Made by a program: the position numbers and the translations under genes
In this document: in pieces, positions 53,962 to 64,000 of the stretch
Numbering within the stretch: position 1 is the first letter of the stretch
Layout: every line of letters starts with the position of its first letter
Assembly: GCA_025765615.1 (NCBI GenBank)
Contig: JAIVFJ010000296.1
Span: 1-64,000, forward strand
Origin: Zopfochytrium polystomum
Taxonomy: Eukaryota; Chytridiomycota; Chytridiomycetes; Chytridiales; Chytridiaceae
Direction of reading: 5' to 3'
DNA: 64,000 nucleotides
The notes under the pieces: generated by a model
What the model saw: the letters and a program-made list of their open reading frames with translations, nothing else
Database searches by the model: none
Told to the model about the DNA's origin: nothing

Positions 53962-56900
53962 TCACTTTTTCTTCCCGAAAATACGCCACTTCTTCTCCTT
54001 TTCACCGCCGGCGCCGCCACCGCCAGAGGATGAGGCAACGCTCAATTTGTCCATATCTGCCGCCAGGTCTTCACGTGATAGCGCAGGACTGCGGCCGCCG
54101 CTACTCGCCGCACTACTCCCACCGCCGTTCGAAGGTCCATAATAATCTCTGCCCTGCGGTGTTGGCCCACGAACGCTTCCATTCCGCTCCATGCCACCAC
54201 TACCCCCATAGTAGTCGCGACCGCCGTAGTCACGATCGTCAGGATAACCACGACCTCCCCCGTTGCTACTACCGCCGAGCCCATGTCCTCGTGAGTCGCC
54301 TCGCTGACTTGAGCTCACTTGTGGCGGTGGCGCGCGTTCACTATCGCTGCGGAGGTAAGGGTCTCGATCGGTCCTTCGCGAGCTCCCTGAAGCCGAGTCC
54401 GCCCTCGCATCGCGACGCGGGTCAGCCGGCGGTGGCGCGTCACGTGGGTCCCGCGACCGCGCCCAATTCGCTCGGCTCGAAGATGGTGGTACTGATCCCG
54501 TCTCTGGCGGTACGGACCTTCCACGAGCACTGCCCATTCCAGCACTTGCGCCACGTGCTGGAGGAGGAGCGTCATCGTCATCGTATCCGTTTCCAGCGCC
54601 TCCGGGACGCCGCCGCTCATCCTCTCGCCGTCGCTCTCTATCATCATCCCTCCTTCGCCCGCTGTCGCCGTCCCGCCTCTTCTCCCTCTCACCATCTCTC
54701 CGCCTTTCGGCGCCATCTGGACGAGAACTGCCATGATGGGAACGAGACCGTTGGGCGGGAGGCGGGGAAACGGGTTTGGGTGGTGGCACACTGTATGGGT
54801 GATGCGACTTTGAAGGTAATCCAGGAGGCCGGTGGAGGACTTTGAGAGTATCAATAAACATGTGAGGAGTGATGATGTGGGTGGAGCCTGGATATTTGCG
54901 TTAAACTCCAAAGTAAGGCATGAAAGCACAATGGGGCAGTGCCGGGAACGAACCGATAATGATGTCGCGCTTCAACTCGTGCATCACTTCCTGTGCGGAC
55001 CTGAGCTCCGACAAAGTCATTCCACCCAAAATAAAAAACACTATCCTCGGTCCGTTTCTCCGATACTCATCTGCATTGACCTTTCCGTCGCTCAATCCAA
55101 CTAAAGCTGAAGCCGAAGTTTGGGGTGTGGTATTTTTTGAAGCAGATCCTTTTTGGGCCCAGGTTGCTTTCTTTCTCTCAGTTGGTAACACGACACTTGG
55201 ATCACCCGGCATGTATCCCGCCGAAGGAGGCTCCTTCACCCAAGGGAAGATTTTACTATCGACGATGTTCTTCGCTTGGTCCTGAAGCAGAAATTTGACT
55301 ACAGGCGTGTAGCGGCTGTTCTCGAACTTCACGTCGCCATCCTTTCTTTTTAGTCGAGTTGCTCGAAGAGTAGACAACGTGTATGGCGAGGAAGGGCCGG
55401 AACCGGAGCTATTGAATGCTTGCGAAAGGCGGACACCGAGGAGTGAGAGATTTGTGACAGCTTGGGTTTCGTCTCGGTTCAGCCGGGCTTCTTGAAAGAG
55501 GCGGTTTCTTTCGCTCTCGGCTAATCCGTCTTGGGCGATAATGAATAGCATAAGCAGACGGACTTTATCAGAGTGACTGGGCAACATTAGTCGAGGGGCA
55601 CTTCAGGCAATAGAGTAACACGCTACCTGATAGACTTATCCGCAAAAATATCTTCTACGTCCTTTTCAATCAGCTTTGGTATCTTTCCTTCAGCCGTTTC
55701 GCCTGTAGCAAGATTTTGCTCTATTGTTGCAATCTTTTCCAGGTGGTAGTGATTGTAAATCGCCATGCAGTCTTGGCAAACGGAAGAGTGAACTGAAAAC
55801 TAAATGACCCAATAAACAGGTAAGTTTCAATAAAATCGGATGCTGGGAGAGACAGGGATTAACGAACTTTCGCCTTGAGCTCTTGGTATTCTGGGAGACT
55901 ATGAAGCGCGTCTCTCAGTTGCTCAACCTTGTCCGAACTGCTCCCACTGTTGTGTCTTTTAGCAATGCAGTCTCTGATCCTTTGACTTGCCTAGCTGATT
56001 TGTTTTTCTCCTCCCAGCTCTCCATGAACCTTTTCACGCCTTGCCCGAGAAAATTAAGAACGTCAGCAATGTGACTGAGTTTGTGCGTTGCCTGTTTGCA
56101 GACAGATTGGAATATTGTTAGCCTGGAGCCTGTCTGTCTCAGCACAAACACAAACCCAAATTTTGTCGCTCTCGTCGAGTTTCACAGGCTTTTCTTCAAA
56201 CATGATCTTCTCTGGCTGAAGCAGGTCATTAACCATGGCTTGATACGTGAATTCGTGAAGGAGTGGCGCGGCGGGGTCAATGCCGCGATCGACGATCATC
56301 AGCACACCATTCGAAAACTGAGATTTCGGAGGATAATTGGGATCCACACGACACAGCGCGTCCAATTCCTTCTGCACCATCTCTGCGATTTTACCTGACA
56401 GAGGGAGCGCTGACGAGGAAGTGAAGAGGGTTGGAGTGGATGTTGGCTGGGGCGGGTGGTAATAGCGAATATACGGATATTCCCCAAGAGTAGCCAGGAC
56501 AGAGACGAGACGATTGGCAATTGGCTCAAGCTCGTAATTAAGAAGTGACTGGGCAGGAGATGTCATTGCCGCCGAAAAGGACCATGGAAGGTCCAACGAA
56601 AAGCAATGGTTTTCGGTCGCTGTGAACGCGATTACTAGCTGAAAGGCACACTTCGCTATCTGAAGGTCGTACCCAGGAAATCAACGTACAGCTCTTTCCA
56701 GGCTTCGAGGAACCTTGGGACAGGAGACTTCTTGATGCGTTCGGAAAGAGTTTCGGAGAGGCCTGGGAGTAGAAGTTAGAGGGCGGGAAAACAGCACCCG
56801 GTTGGAAGATCGAAGTCCAATACCCACGATTTGAAAAGAAAAGATGGACACGCGCGTAAGGTGGTCGGCCGTTGGTGTAGTCCGCGATAAGCGCTTCAAC

Positions 56901-57196
56901 GGACTCGGGAACTGGGGATAAAAAGTATATCGCCTCCATGTCTGGAAACGGTTGGCGTTTCGGATCCTCGATGTTGACAATATCTAACATTATGTGTGTG
57001 GCGATGGTCAGAAGGCCAGCATCACCAAAGCCGATCAAGGTTACAAAAGGATCACCTGTCACGTAAAGGTTAAGGATCTCTTGCGGCTTGCAAACAGAAT
57101 CGAAAATCTGCTTCGACGGGGAGTCGACGACTAGGATCTTCCATTTGGAGCCCGACGTGGGTTGGACTGCATTGATCACATCCGCCAGCAGGCCTG
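53962..57196 (-). CDS. SEC1: Sec1/Munc18-family protein with long C-terminal tail
   Basis: SM protein that binds syntaxin/SNARE complexes and drives vesicle fusion. Seen: GLLADVINAVQPTSGSKWKI, LVVDSPSKQIFDSVCKPQEI, then after intron 56984-57055 VNIEDPKRQPFPDMEAIYFL, SPVPESVEALIADYTNGRPP, YARVHLFFSNR; middle VLATLGEYPYIRYYHPP, KELDALCRVDPNYPP, GVLMIVDRGIDPAAPLLHEF and TYQAMVNDLL; then YNHYHLEKIATIEQNLATGE, LLMLFIIAQDGLAESERNRL, GPRIVFFILGGMTLSELRSA, HELKRDIIIGSTHIITPHMF. The core fits exocytic Sec1/Munc18. It then runs into about 280 residues rich in Arg/Asp/Gly/Ser (54840-53965) ending KWRIFGKKK, unusual for the family. First exon and start beyond 57196 not resolved. Other introns lie near 54900, 55600 and 55800-56100. 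Confidence 0.9.
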
Positions 57197-57385
57197 CGAT
57201 ATTTTTTGAGGTTCGGGGTTGTTAGAGAGCAGGCAGATGAGTTCAGTAAGCCGGACGTCAAGCGTTTCGGGTGCCCAATTGGGACGGACTTTGAGGGGAA
57301 ATTAAGGGCAGCCGGAGCTGCGCACGGCGGAGGGAAGTAGGAGTCAGGGCAGCAACATGAGCGGGACAATCAGGAGCAAGAGATG

Positions 57386-57424
57386 TGGGGGGAAATTAGG
57401 GGGGGAAGGGGGGGGGGGGGGGAG
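57386..57424 (+). repeat. G-rich tract, G-quadruplex-capable
   Basis: Runs of 6, 7 and about 14 Gs separated by short A/T spacers, upstream of SEC1 near its expected promoter. Confidence 0.7.
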
Positions 57425-57639
57425 TAGGCCACTCAACGGGTCTTCAGCAACTCCTTCAACGAGGACATCGGGGCAGTGGCAGGACACGGCTCTGCGGCAA
57501 CGGCAAACGATGAAAGGCCGAAGGGTGAGCGAGCGAGCGAAGGTTTTTTCGGCCGTGCCCGCGGATTGGTTCGCTCGGCCTGGTATTGGTTTGGTTTGGC
57601 GGGTTTGATGCAGAAATGAGGCCGCTGCAGCAGTCAGGT

Positions 57640-58020
57640 GAGCTGTGCAAGCCCAAAATTAGTAGCCTCTTGTTCTTGGTCAGGGTCTCTCCCTGGGACA
57701 ATGCATAATGATCTTTTTCTTCCAAGAAACCGCTGAATGGAAGATCATTACTGAAGCCTTGAAAATAATCAGAGGCTGTACTGGATGCGAGCCATTTGGG
57801 CTGCAGTGAGCAACCACCGTAACTGATTCCTGTCATGACCTGTTGTGCATGCACATTTTAGCCCTCTCAGCCAGAGTCTGCTTTGGCACCATGTCAAAGT
57901 GGACTGGCACCTCATCGTTGTTGCAGATACTGCAGCATAAGAGGGATTGTGAGCTACCCATCTTGGCCACTTCGGTCCACAAGGCAATCACTTCCGCTTT
58001 GCCTTCGCCCTTGATAGCTG
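57640..58020 (-). pseudogene. pogo/CENP-B-like DDE transposase fragment
   Basis: Minus strand: GEGKAEVIALWTEVAKMGSS, ICNNDEVPVHFDMVPKQTLA then ERAKMCM, and in a shifted frame SVTVVAHCSPNGSHPVQPLI then IFK. The pattern D-E-x-P-V-x-F-D-M..T..E.G then VTV...A...G...P..IFK is that of the DDE domain of pogo/Tigger transposases. Truncated on both sides and frame-broken; it abuts the right-arm Copia-2 LTR. Confidence 0.65.
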
Positions 58021-58039
58021 CGACAGGAGGTTGCAAAGG

Positions 58040-58454
58040 TGTAAACAGTCTACTCTGAGTGAGTGAATGGAAGGAGTGAATGAAGTGAAGATGTGTGTTT
58101 GTGGGTGGTCCTTCTCCCCAACTTGGAGAGAAAGAGAAAAAAAACTCTGTTATGAATAATTGATACATAATGATGATATGCACGCAATAATAGTTGTGAG
58201 GCAAGCATGACTGGCACAGGGTAAAATCCTCTCCAATAATATCTGCTTGAGCAGAGGAGGAGGAAAACTGCTAACACTGGGCTTCCGTTCCACTTAATAC
58301 TTGGAGTATTTGTCAACAGTGCAAGCCAGCACCCACATCTGCATTGGCGGCGGCTTGCTCTCCCATGGGCATTGTGAGAACAATAACTGACAGTCACAAT
58401 AGGTTCAGGTCTGTCTTGTGCCTCTTGCTGCTAACCAGTCAGTTCTGCCTAACA
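58040..58454 (-). repeat. Copia-2 LTR (415 bp), right arm
   Basis: Inverted copy of 49015-49429, nearly identical. Its outer 3' flank (CCTTT on the minus strand) does not match that of the left arm (TCTCG). Confidence 0.92.
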
Positions 58455-58488
58455 CCTCCCTGCACGATGGCCATGGGTGTAGCACCTG

Positions 58489-58824
58489 TTATACAAAGCG
58501 TGCGTAAGCGTCTGAGGCTTCAACTGAAAGGGTGTTCAAAAGGTTGGAACAGGGTTGGAGGCCAAGTAGTGAGTTCAGTAGCTGGTGCTGACACTTTGAG
58601 AGTGGTTTTGTGAGAATGTCTGCGATCTGGTTGCTGGATGGTACATAGCGTACAGTGATCTCTCCAGTGGCTACACCTTGCCAGAGGAAATGAGCACGTA
58701 TGTCAATGTGTTTTGTGCGAGCATGTGTGAGAGGGTTGAGCACTAGTGCGATTGCAGATTGATTGTCCTCGAGGATTGGTAGTGGCTGCTGTGCAGGGAG
58801 TTGCAACTCTGATAATACAGCCAA
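58489..58824 (-). pseudogene. Copia RNase H C-terminal fragment, right arm
   Basis: 111 codons with the same amino acids as 48645-48980 (LEDNQSAIALVLNPL, IADILTKPLSK). Confidence 0.88.
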
Positions 58825-58829
58825 GAACT

Positions 58830-59878
58830 CTCAGTCAAAGGAAAGGTTGAGACATGCTACTTGTCAACTGACACACTCGAATCTCGCCATTGTTGTGGCA
58901 GCTTTGCCGCTGCCTTCAAACTGATCCACCGCAATCGCAGCCAGGGGCCGCAATCTTGACTTCATTGCCATCACTACTTACCAATCTCGTGGCCTATGGC
59001 CGCGATCTCACTGCCTTCAAATTCACCACCATCAATCTTGCAGCCTTTGTCCGCGATCTCACCTTCAACCTCCCCTCTTCTGCTGCAACTGCAGCCTGAA
59101 AAACCCTTGTCAACTGACACACTCGACTGCTCACTGCCACCTCACCGCTGCCCTCACAAATGGAATCCCATCACAAGCTTACCTTCTTCGCTCGGCCATC
59201 CCGTTCTCAACGGCTGATCATCACAGGCAGTTGTTGGCAAGCAACGCCAGCAGCAGGGGCTTTGGGCACAGCACCCATCTGACTTCCATCTGACTTCTCA
59301 TCGTTGAGCACTCGTGCCTCGTCGAAACCTCCACTGCCACTTCTTGCTTCAGTTAAATTTCTTCCAATCAACCTCCTTGCTGTCTGCATCTAGGACATGA
59401 TCTACCTTGGGCTCTTGCCTTCTGACGGTCATCCTCAGATCCCCTCCACCTCATTGCCACCGTGCCACCCCTCCCAGCAGCCTTGCAGCCTCCCATCACC
59501 ATCCATCTTGCCACTTCAAAAGGCCCGCCGCCATTTGTGTTGCCCCTTTGCTCCATTGCAACTTCCCTTCATCAGCATTCCTCATTGACCCACTCATCTC
59601 TAGTCATTGACACAATCACAAGGGCTCCTGCAAATAGGCCATCTCCAGATCATTTACACTCAAGATTTGCCTCTCAGAATGCTTGCTTGGCCTGTTATCG
59701 TTCACTTTCAGTTCCAACTCTACTGCCCTTTTTTTTACCTGGCTTTTGCCCCTCTGACTATTAACCTTGATGCTGCCTTCTCCAACCTTCCCTTTTGGGA
59801 ACTCTGACTCAGGCTTTGCCTACTTTGACTACTTTCACAACGCATATTTGTTTACCTTTCCTTTTGAACTTCCATTTG
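58830..59878. repeat. Segment X, right arm (uninterrupted)
   Basis: About 1.05 kb, inverse copy of 45446-45764 plus 47904-48640; keeps the empty site of Insertion B. Function or family unknown. Confidence 0.75.
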
Positions 59879-60190
59879 TGTCAGGAACAGGGCAGGACAG
59901 GACAAGGCAGACAAGGAACTGAGAGGAGTGATGATTGTATTGGAAACACTAATTCACTTGAGGGATGGGACAGGTCCCCCATCCCCCTTTTATACCTTTT
60001 GAGAGTCTTCCTTGTCAAGACTCAAAGAAAGTTCCAGAAAGAGCAATTAGTAATACAATGATACCAATGATACCAATGACAACAAGACAAGTCAGGAAAG
60101 CAAAGAAGGTTCCAGAAGGTTGGTTCCACAAGGTTCCATGAAGGAATGTTCTAGAAGGTTCCAGAGGTTTCCAGAGGGTGATTCATAACA
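59879..60190 (-). repeat. Gypsy solo LTR
   Basis: LTR of the G1/G2 family in minus orientation (TGTTATG at 60190 to CTGACA at 59879, with a small internal duplication near 60117) and no coding sequence attached on either side. Confidence 0.9.
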
Positions 60191-60274
60191 AGTTGGGTAG
60201 AAGGATCACCCACAAACACACATCTCCAGTTCATTCACTCCTTCCACTCACTCACTCAGAGTAGACTGTTTACA
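60191..60274 (+). repeat. Copia-2 LTR 3' piece
   Basis: AGTTGGGTAGAAGG ... GTAGACTGTTTACA, the last about 84 bp of the Copia-2 LTR, truncated by the solo Gypsy LTR. Confidence 0.85.
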
Positions 60275-60287
60275 AAAGGTAAGTTAA

Positions 60288-61348
60288 CCCTTTGGGCCTC
60301 GACATGTCAATATTGATATTTGGCGCCAAGGGATTGCAGCAGCCCCAGCAGTGGGGTTCCGTCCAATCTCTTGAGGGCCGCTCTGGTCACTTTGTCGCTA
60401 TATGTTGCCTGTGTCAGCTACAGCCAATGCTCCTGTGGGTGCAGTTGGCCAGACTCGGGAAAACAGATTGGTGATGGTGTGGCAGCAGCAGAAGCCTTTA
60501 CTTCTGAGACTTCTTTACCTCAACCTTTGAGTGAGAGAACGGAGGCCCGAATGGACTCTGGTTGTTATTTATAACCTCCGCTCCCGCAACCGGATTTCCC
60601 TTTTTCCGACGCGTTTCCAAGTGTCCACGTGAAACCCTCGTCCAGATCGACGACAGCCACAGTTACCAGTCTCGTGCTGTGACTCACCAGTGCTGGGTTA
60701 CAGTGGAGTTGGCACTGAGCTCCCTTTGTCGTGGATGCCTAGTTGTGCTGGAACAAATGCACTTCCATTCTGTGGACGATCTTTCTCCTCATGGAAAATT
60801 GGCCCCAAACTTGAGTTCTATTCAGTAGCACACAGACACAATTTTCAACCTGTGGATGCTGTTTTGGCTATATGGAACGAGGATATTGAGAGGCTTGTTG
60901 TATCGTTTACAAATGCAAATCAGATACAAAAGGCTGCAGAAAAGGCTGCCGAGATTGAGCTTCAAACTATGAGCCCAGAGGAGGAAGTCAAGGACTGTTG
61001 CGATGAGGATGGGCCAGATGGAGAAACCAGTGGTTCTGCTGAAAATTGGAAAAAATTTGACTGCCGAGGAGCTTTGATCATTTATTGGGGTTCTTCTCTG
61101 CAGGAATCCTTAGAGTAGATGATATGGATGATGTTTGGAGTACTGGCTCACTTCTGGATCGAAGTGCTTTACTACAAGGCATTCAGTAAGAAGCATGATG
61201 TGCAAAAACTTGTGTCAACTCTCTGTGCTGGATGTGGGGAGTCCTTGCGTCGGCAAGTGCTTTATTGCCTTCCATTTAGGTTTGAATATGTGGTAGGACA
61301 TGAAAGATCAAGCTGCTGATGGAAAATTTGCAAATTTTAAAAGGAAGT
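60288..61348 (+). mobile_element. piggyBac-like element remnant
   Basis: Begins CCCTTTGGGCCTCGAC directly after TTAA (60284-60287), the piggyBac target and CCC-type end. Contains a broken transposase-like N-terminal region: IWNEDIERLVVSFTNANQ, SAENWKKFDCRGALIIYWG, and in another frame FFSAGILRVDDMDDVWSTGS, resembling the L.AF.GLL...G..R....D.WS.. block of DDE_Tnp_1_7 proteins, then AFSKKHDVQKLVSTL. No matching 3' TIR; truncated at the Copia LTR piece. Confidence 0.5.
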
Positions 61349-61400
61349 TGTTAGGCGGAACTGACTGGTTAGCAGCAAGAGGCACAAGACAGACCTGAAC
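61349..61400 (+). repeat. Copia-2 LTR 5' piece
   Basis: First 52 bp of the LTR (TGTTAGGCGGAACTGACTGG ... GACCTGAAC), cut by insertion of the G4 Gypsy LTR. Confidence 0.85.
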
Positions 61401-61753
61401 TGTTATGAATCACCCTCTGGAAACCTCTGGAACCTTCTAGAACATTCCTTCATGGAACCTTCTGGAACCTTCTGGAACCTTCTAGAACATTCCTTCATGG
61501 AACCTTGTGGAACCTTCTGGAACCTTCTTTGCTTTCCTGACTTGTCTTGTTGTCATTGGTATCATTGGTATCATTGTATTACTAATTGCTCTTTCTGGAA
61601 CTTTCTTTGAGTCTTGACAAGGAAGACTCTCAAAAGGTATAAAAGGGGGATGGGGGACCTGTCCCATCCCTCAAGTGAATTATTGTTTCCAATACAATCA
61701 TCACTCCTCTCAGTTCCTTGTCTGCCTTGTCCTGTCCTGCCCTGTTCCTGACA
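61401..61753 (+). repeat. G4 5' LTR (353 bp)
   Basis: As G2 but with a 45-bp tandem duplication (about 61430-61520) of the GGAACCTTCTAGAACATTCC unit. TATA 61638-61644; start motif AAGTGAATTAT 61673-61683. Confidence 0.92.
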
Positions 61754-61755
61754 TC

Positions 61756-61766
61756 ATAATTCACTT
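61756..61766 (+). promoter_or_regulatory. G4 primer-binding site (self-priming)
   Basis: ATAATTCACTT, exact complement of 61673-61683, as in G1 and G2. Confidence 0.7.
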
Positions 61767-61793
61767 CACCCTCTCCCACTACTCTCTGCCATC

Positions 61794-62717
61794 ATGTCTG
61801 ACCCAAACAACACCTTCCCTGATGCAACTGCCTTCCAAGCCTTGATGGACCAATTACAAGCCCTCTCAAGACAGACACACCAACTTCAAGAACAAGTCCT
61901 TCACCAGCAGCACCAGCTTCAACAACAACTTCACCAACAAGAACATCAAGCTCTTCCCCTGCCTCAAGCCAACCAAGCAAGAGAGCCCAAGGTTCCCAGC
62001 CCTGACAAGTTCACTGGGCTGGCCAAAGACCTTAGGAACTTCATGGCCACTGTGGAGAATGTCATCCTTCTCCAACCTTCAAGATTTCCCAGTGAGCAAG
62101 TCAAGGTTCTTTTCACAAGCACCCTCCTGTCTGGTCAAGCTCAATCATGGTACAGATCTCTCCCAAGCACACCCACCACCCTGCAAGAGCTCTGGGAGGG
62201 GCTGGAAGCTACCTTTGGTGACCCCTACGCATCTTGGACAGCAAGATCCAAGCTCAAGCATATCAAGCAAGGAAAGCAATCTTGTGTGGCCTACACCAAC
62301 CAATTCAAGCAACTAGCCAGAGACTCTGGATACAATGATGCAGCTCTGATGGAGCTGTACCATGATGGTCTCCATGAGTCTATCCAAGACATGCTCTCCC
62401 AGTCTCTGCACATCCCTGAGACCTTGGAAGAGTACATTCTCCTTGCCATCAAGATTGACAACAGACTCTACTCCAAGAGGCTGAAGCAAAGACAAGTAGG
62501 AACTACATCAAGACCTACCCCAGTTCCTCAAGCTCTCACAGTTCCTGAACCCATGCAAGTGGATGCAGTTGAGACACTTCCTAAGGGTCCTCTGAGCCAA
62601 GAGGAGAAAACAAGGAGGGCCCAGCAGGGACTGTGTTTCTACTGTGGCTCCAAGGAACACGCTGTCAAGGACTGCCCAAGGAAGAAGCACCCAAACTCCC
62701 AGGTCCAGGCTCACTGA
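61794..62717 (+). CDS. G4 Gag, full-length (307 aa)
   Basis: ATG 61794 to TGA 62715-62717. Gln-rich N-terminus, Gag core, then [16 protein letters not shown] and the complete CCHC zinc knuckle [14 protein letters not shown] with a basic tail [13 protein letters not shown]. It keeps the T missing in G1 and G2, and shows the intact family Gag. May act in trans for mobilisation. Confidence 0.92.
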   Translation: MSDPNNTFPDATAFQALMDQLQALSRQTHQLQEQVLHQQHQLQQQLHQQEHQALPLPQANQAREPKVPSPDKFTGLAKDLRNFMATVENVILLQPSRFPSEQVKVLFTSTLLSGQAQSWYRSLPSTPTTLQELWEGLEATFGDPYASWTARSKLKHIKQGKQSCVAYTNQFKQLARDSGYNDAALMELYHDGLHESIQDMLSQSLHIPETLEEYILLAIKIDNRLYSKRLKQRQVGTTSRPTPVPQALTVPEPMQVDAVETLPKGPLSQEEKTRRAQQGLCFYCGSKEHAVKDCPRKKHPNSQVQAH

Positions 62718-64000
62718 GGGGCAATTCCCTGGACCCTCCTCCAAGCTGCCCCTGTTTCATCACCACCACCAGCACCACAAACACCTCAGATTCCAAGCCC
62801 CACCAACTCACCATGGATGTCAAGATTCAACTCTCACCCAAGTCAACCACCACAACCAAGGCCCTTATAGACTCTGGATCATCCTGCAACATCATTGATG
62901 CCACCCTTGCCAAGTCTTGTGCCATTCCTACGATCAAGAAATCCACACCCCTCAAGGTCCACTTTGCCAATCATGCTCTGTTCAAGGAAATCAGCCATGA
63001 AACCAAGCTAAACCTCCACATCCAAGACTTTCCACCATCCATGGTCAATCTGGAAGTATTGGATCTTGGCTCACCCACATTCTCTGTCATCCTGGGATTA
63101 CCATGGCTGCAAGCCCAGAACCCTGCCATTGATTGGGTCACTGGTCAAGTCCAACCTCCACCAATTGGAACAGTCACCCAAAACTCAAGTCAAGCCTCCA
63201 AGTCTCATGCTCTCAAGTCCCTGATTCAAGGCTCTCAGCCTAGTATCCAAGGTCAACCACAAATGACAGCTCCAGTATCAGCCTGCAGCTCACAGATCCC
63301 AGCCAAGATTCAAGTTTCACAGTTCACAGTTCATAGTCAAGATTCCAGCACAGCTCATAGAGCTCACAGTCATGGCCAAGTCTGTAGTTCACAGAACCCA
63401 CAGTCAAAGATTCAAGTACCACAGTTCACAGTCCAAATTCAAGATTCAAGCTCCACAGCTCACAGTCTTTGCCAAGAACAGAACCCTCAGTCAAAGATTC
63501 AAGAATCACAGTTCCCAGTCAACAATTCAAGCCCCACTGCTGATGAGCACAGAAGGACAGACCTTGCACCTGAAGGGGGAGATGGTTTCACCCCACCATC
63601 CAAGACACACCTTTCACTGCTTCCTGACAGTGTGTGGGCCCATGCTATTTCCAAGGACCCCAAGCCTCACAAGATTCAAATCAGCCAAGAAGAGGAAAAA
63701 CTTGAGATACTCAAGACAAGGCATGTTGCAGCAACAGCTGGACACCCAGGAGAGCACAAGACATATGAGCTTGCTTCCAGAGACTTTTACTGGCCAGGCA
63801 TGAGGAAGAACTTGCAGTCCAAAAGACCAAGTCCCAAGCTAGACAACCTCAAGTTGAGACCTTTCAAGATCTTGGAGCAAATCAATCCAGTCACCTTCAA
63901 GCTGGATCTCCCTGCATCCATGAAGATCCACCCAGTTTTCCATGTCAGCCTTTTGGAGAAGTTTGTGGCCAATTCCATTCCAGGCAGAGTTGTTCCTCCT
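62718..64000 (+). pseudogene. G4 pol remnant
   Basis: Protease ([14 protein letters not shown]), Ser/Gln linker with an extra segment absent from G2 (about 63224-63300), a post-RNase H linker and the beginning of the integrase zinc domain, then the pre-chromodomain region ([20 protein letters not shown] ... [11 protein letters not shown]) to the window end. Confidence 0.9.

Larger units (their letters stand above)
58040..60190 (-). repeat. Right arm of large inverted repeat
   Basis: Copia-2 LTR, RNase H end, segment X and Gypsy LTR in inverse orientation to 45138-49429, without Insertion B. Predicted small proteins are the same with only a few substitutions. Confidence 0.85.
61401..64000 (+). 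mobile_element. Gypsy element G4, internally deleted (runs off window)
   Basis: Same family as G1/G2. 5' LTR, PBS and intact gag, but two deletions remove RT, RNase H and the integrase core: one joins the protease linker to [11 protein letters not shown] at about 63551, the other joins integrase YWPGMRK to [13 protein letters not shown] at about 63808, where an 8-bp TGAGGAAG occurs at both breakpoints in G2. 3' end not in the window. Confidence 0.93.

Noticed and set aside
53868..54845. 325-codon plus-strand frame
   Set aside because: Antisense shadow of the repetitive Arg/Gly-rich SEC1 tail; no conserved motif and codon pattern mirrors the other strand.

Overview
The window is nuclear DNA of a fungus. 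Genes carry many short introns (about 45-105 nt, mostly GT-AG with CTNAC/TACTAAC-like branch sites), and the encoded proteins are of eukaryotic or fungal type: fumarase, a HAS1/DDX18 helicase, a THP3/LENG8-like SAC3-domain protein, an MFS transporter, a fused BioD-BioA biotin enzyme, eEF1B-beta and a Sec1/Munc18 protein. Chromodomain-bearing Ty3/Gypsy elements, Ty1/Copia elements and pogo and piggyBac remnants fit an early-diverging, possibly zoosporic (chytrid) fungus. The phylum is inference and no marker here fixes it.

Layout: (1) 0.3-10.9 kb, housekeeping block: fumarase (+), HAS1 (-), THP3-like (+), MFS transporter (+). (2) 11.4-16.4 kb, a 255-bp TA-flanked MITE and a decayed Copia element (Copia-1, minus strand) interrupted by a precise 1.1-kb insertion. 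(3) 17.5-24.1 kb, genes on the minus strand: BioDA, an uncharacterised possible OB-fold protein and eEF1B-beta. (4) 24.2-26.9 kb, sparse region. (5) 26.7-49.4 kb, a retrotransposon nest. A Copia-2 fragment is followed by Gypsy element G1, which contains a second Gypsy element (G2, 5214 bp, TSD CCTTA) and a Copia element (Copia-3, 5501 bp, TSD TTCAC). Beyond G1 lie a repeat segment X (itself interrupted by a 2.1-kb insertion), a Copia RNase H end and a Copia-2 LTR. (6) 49.4-57.6 kb, an island of host sequence with a Ser-rich protein gene (+) and SEC1 (-). (7) 57.6-64 kb, a pogo transposase remnant, an inverted near-copy of the X/Copia-2 block, a solo Gypsy LTR, a piggyBac-like remnant at a TTAA, and a deleted Gypsy copy (G4) running off the window.

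The most notable observations are: a large inverted repeat of retroelement debris flanking the 8.6-kb host island; two non-coding insertions (12604-13700 and 45765-47903) with similar TGTGAG/CTCACA-like ends and AAGGT/AAGTT target duplications, one proven by reading-frame restoration and the other by an empty site in the inverted arm; an exact 11-nt self-complementarity in the Gypsy family predicting Tf1-type self-priming; and a Copia-3 primer-binding site matching the initiator-tRNA anticodon arm. Many conserved genes carry isolated 1-2-nt indels, often at homopolymers, that look more like assembly error than gene death, so several CDS are given as spans with the breaks noted.
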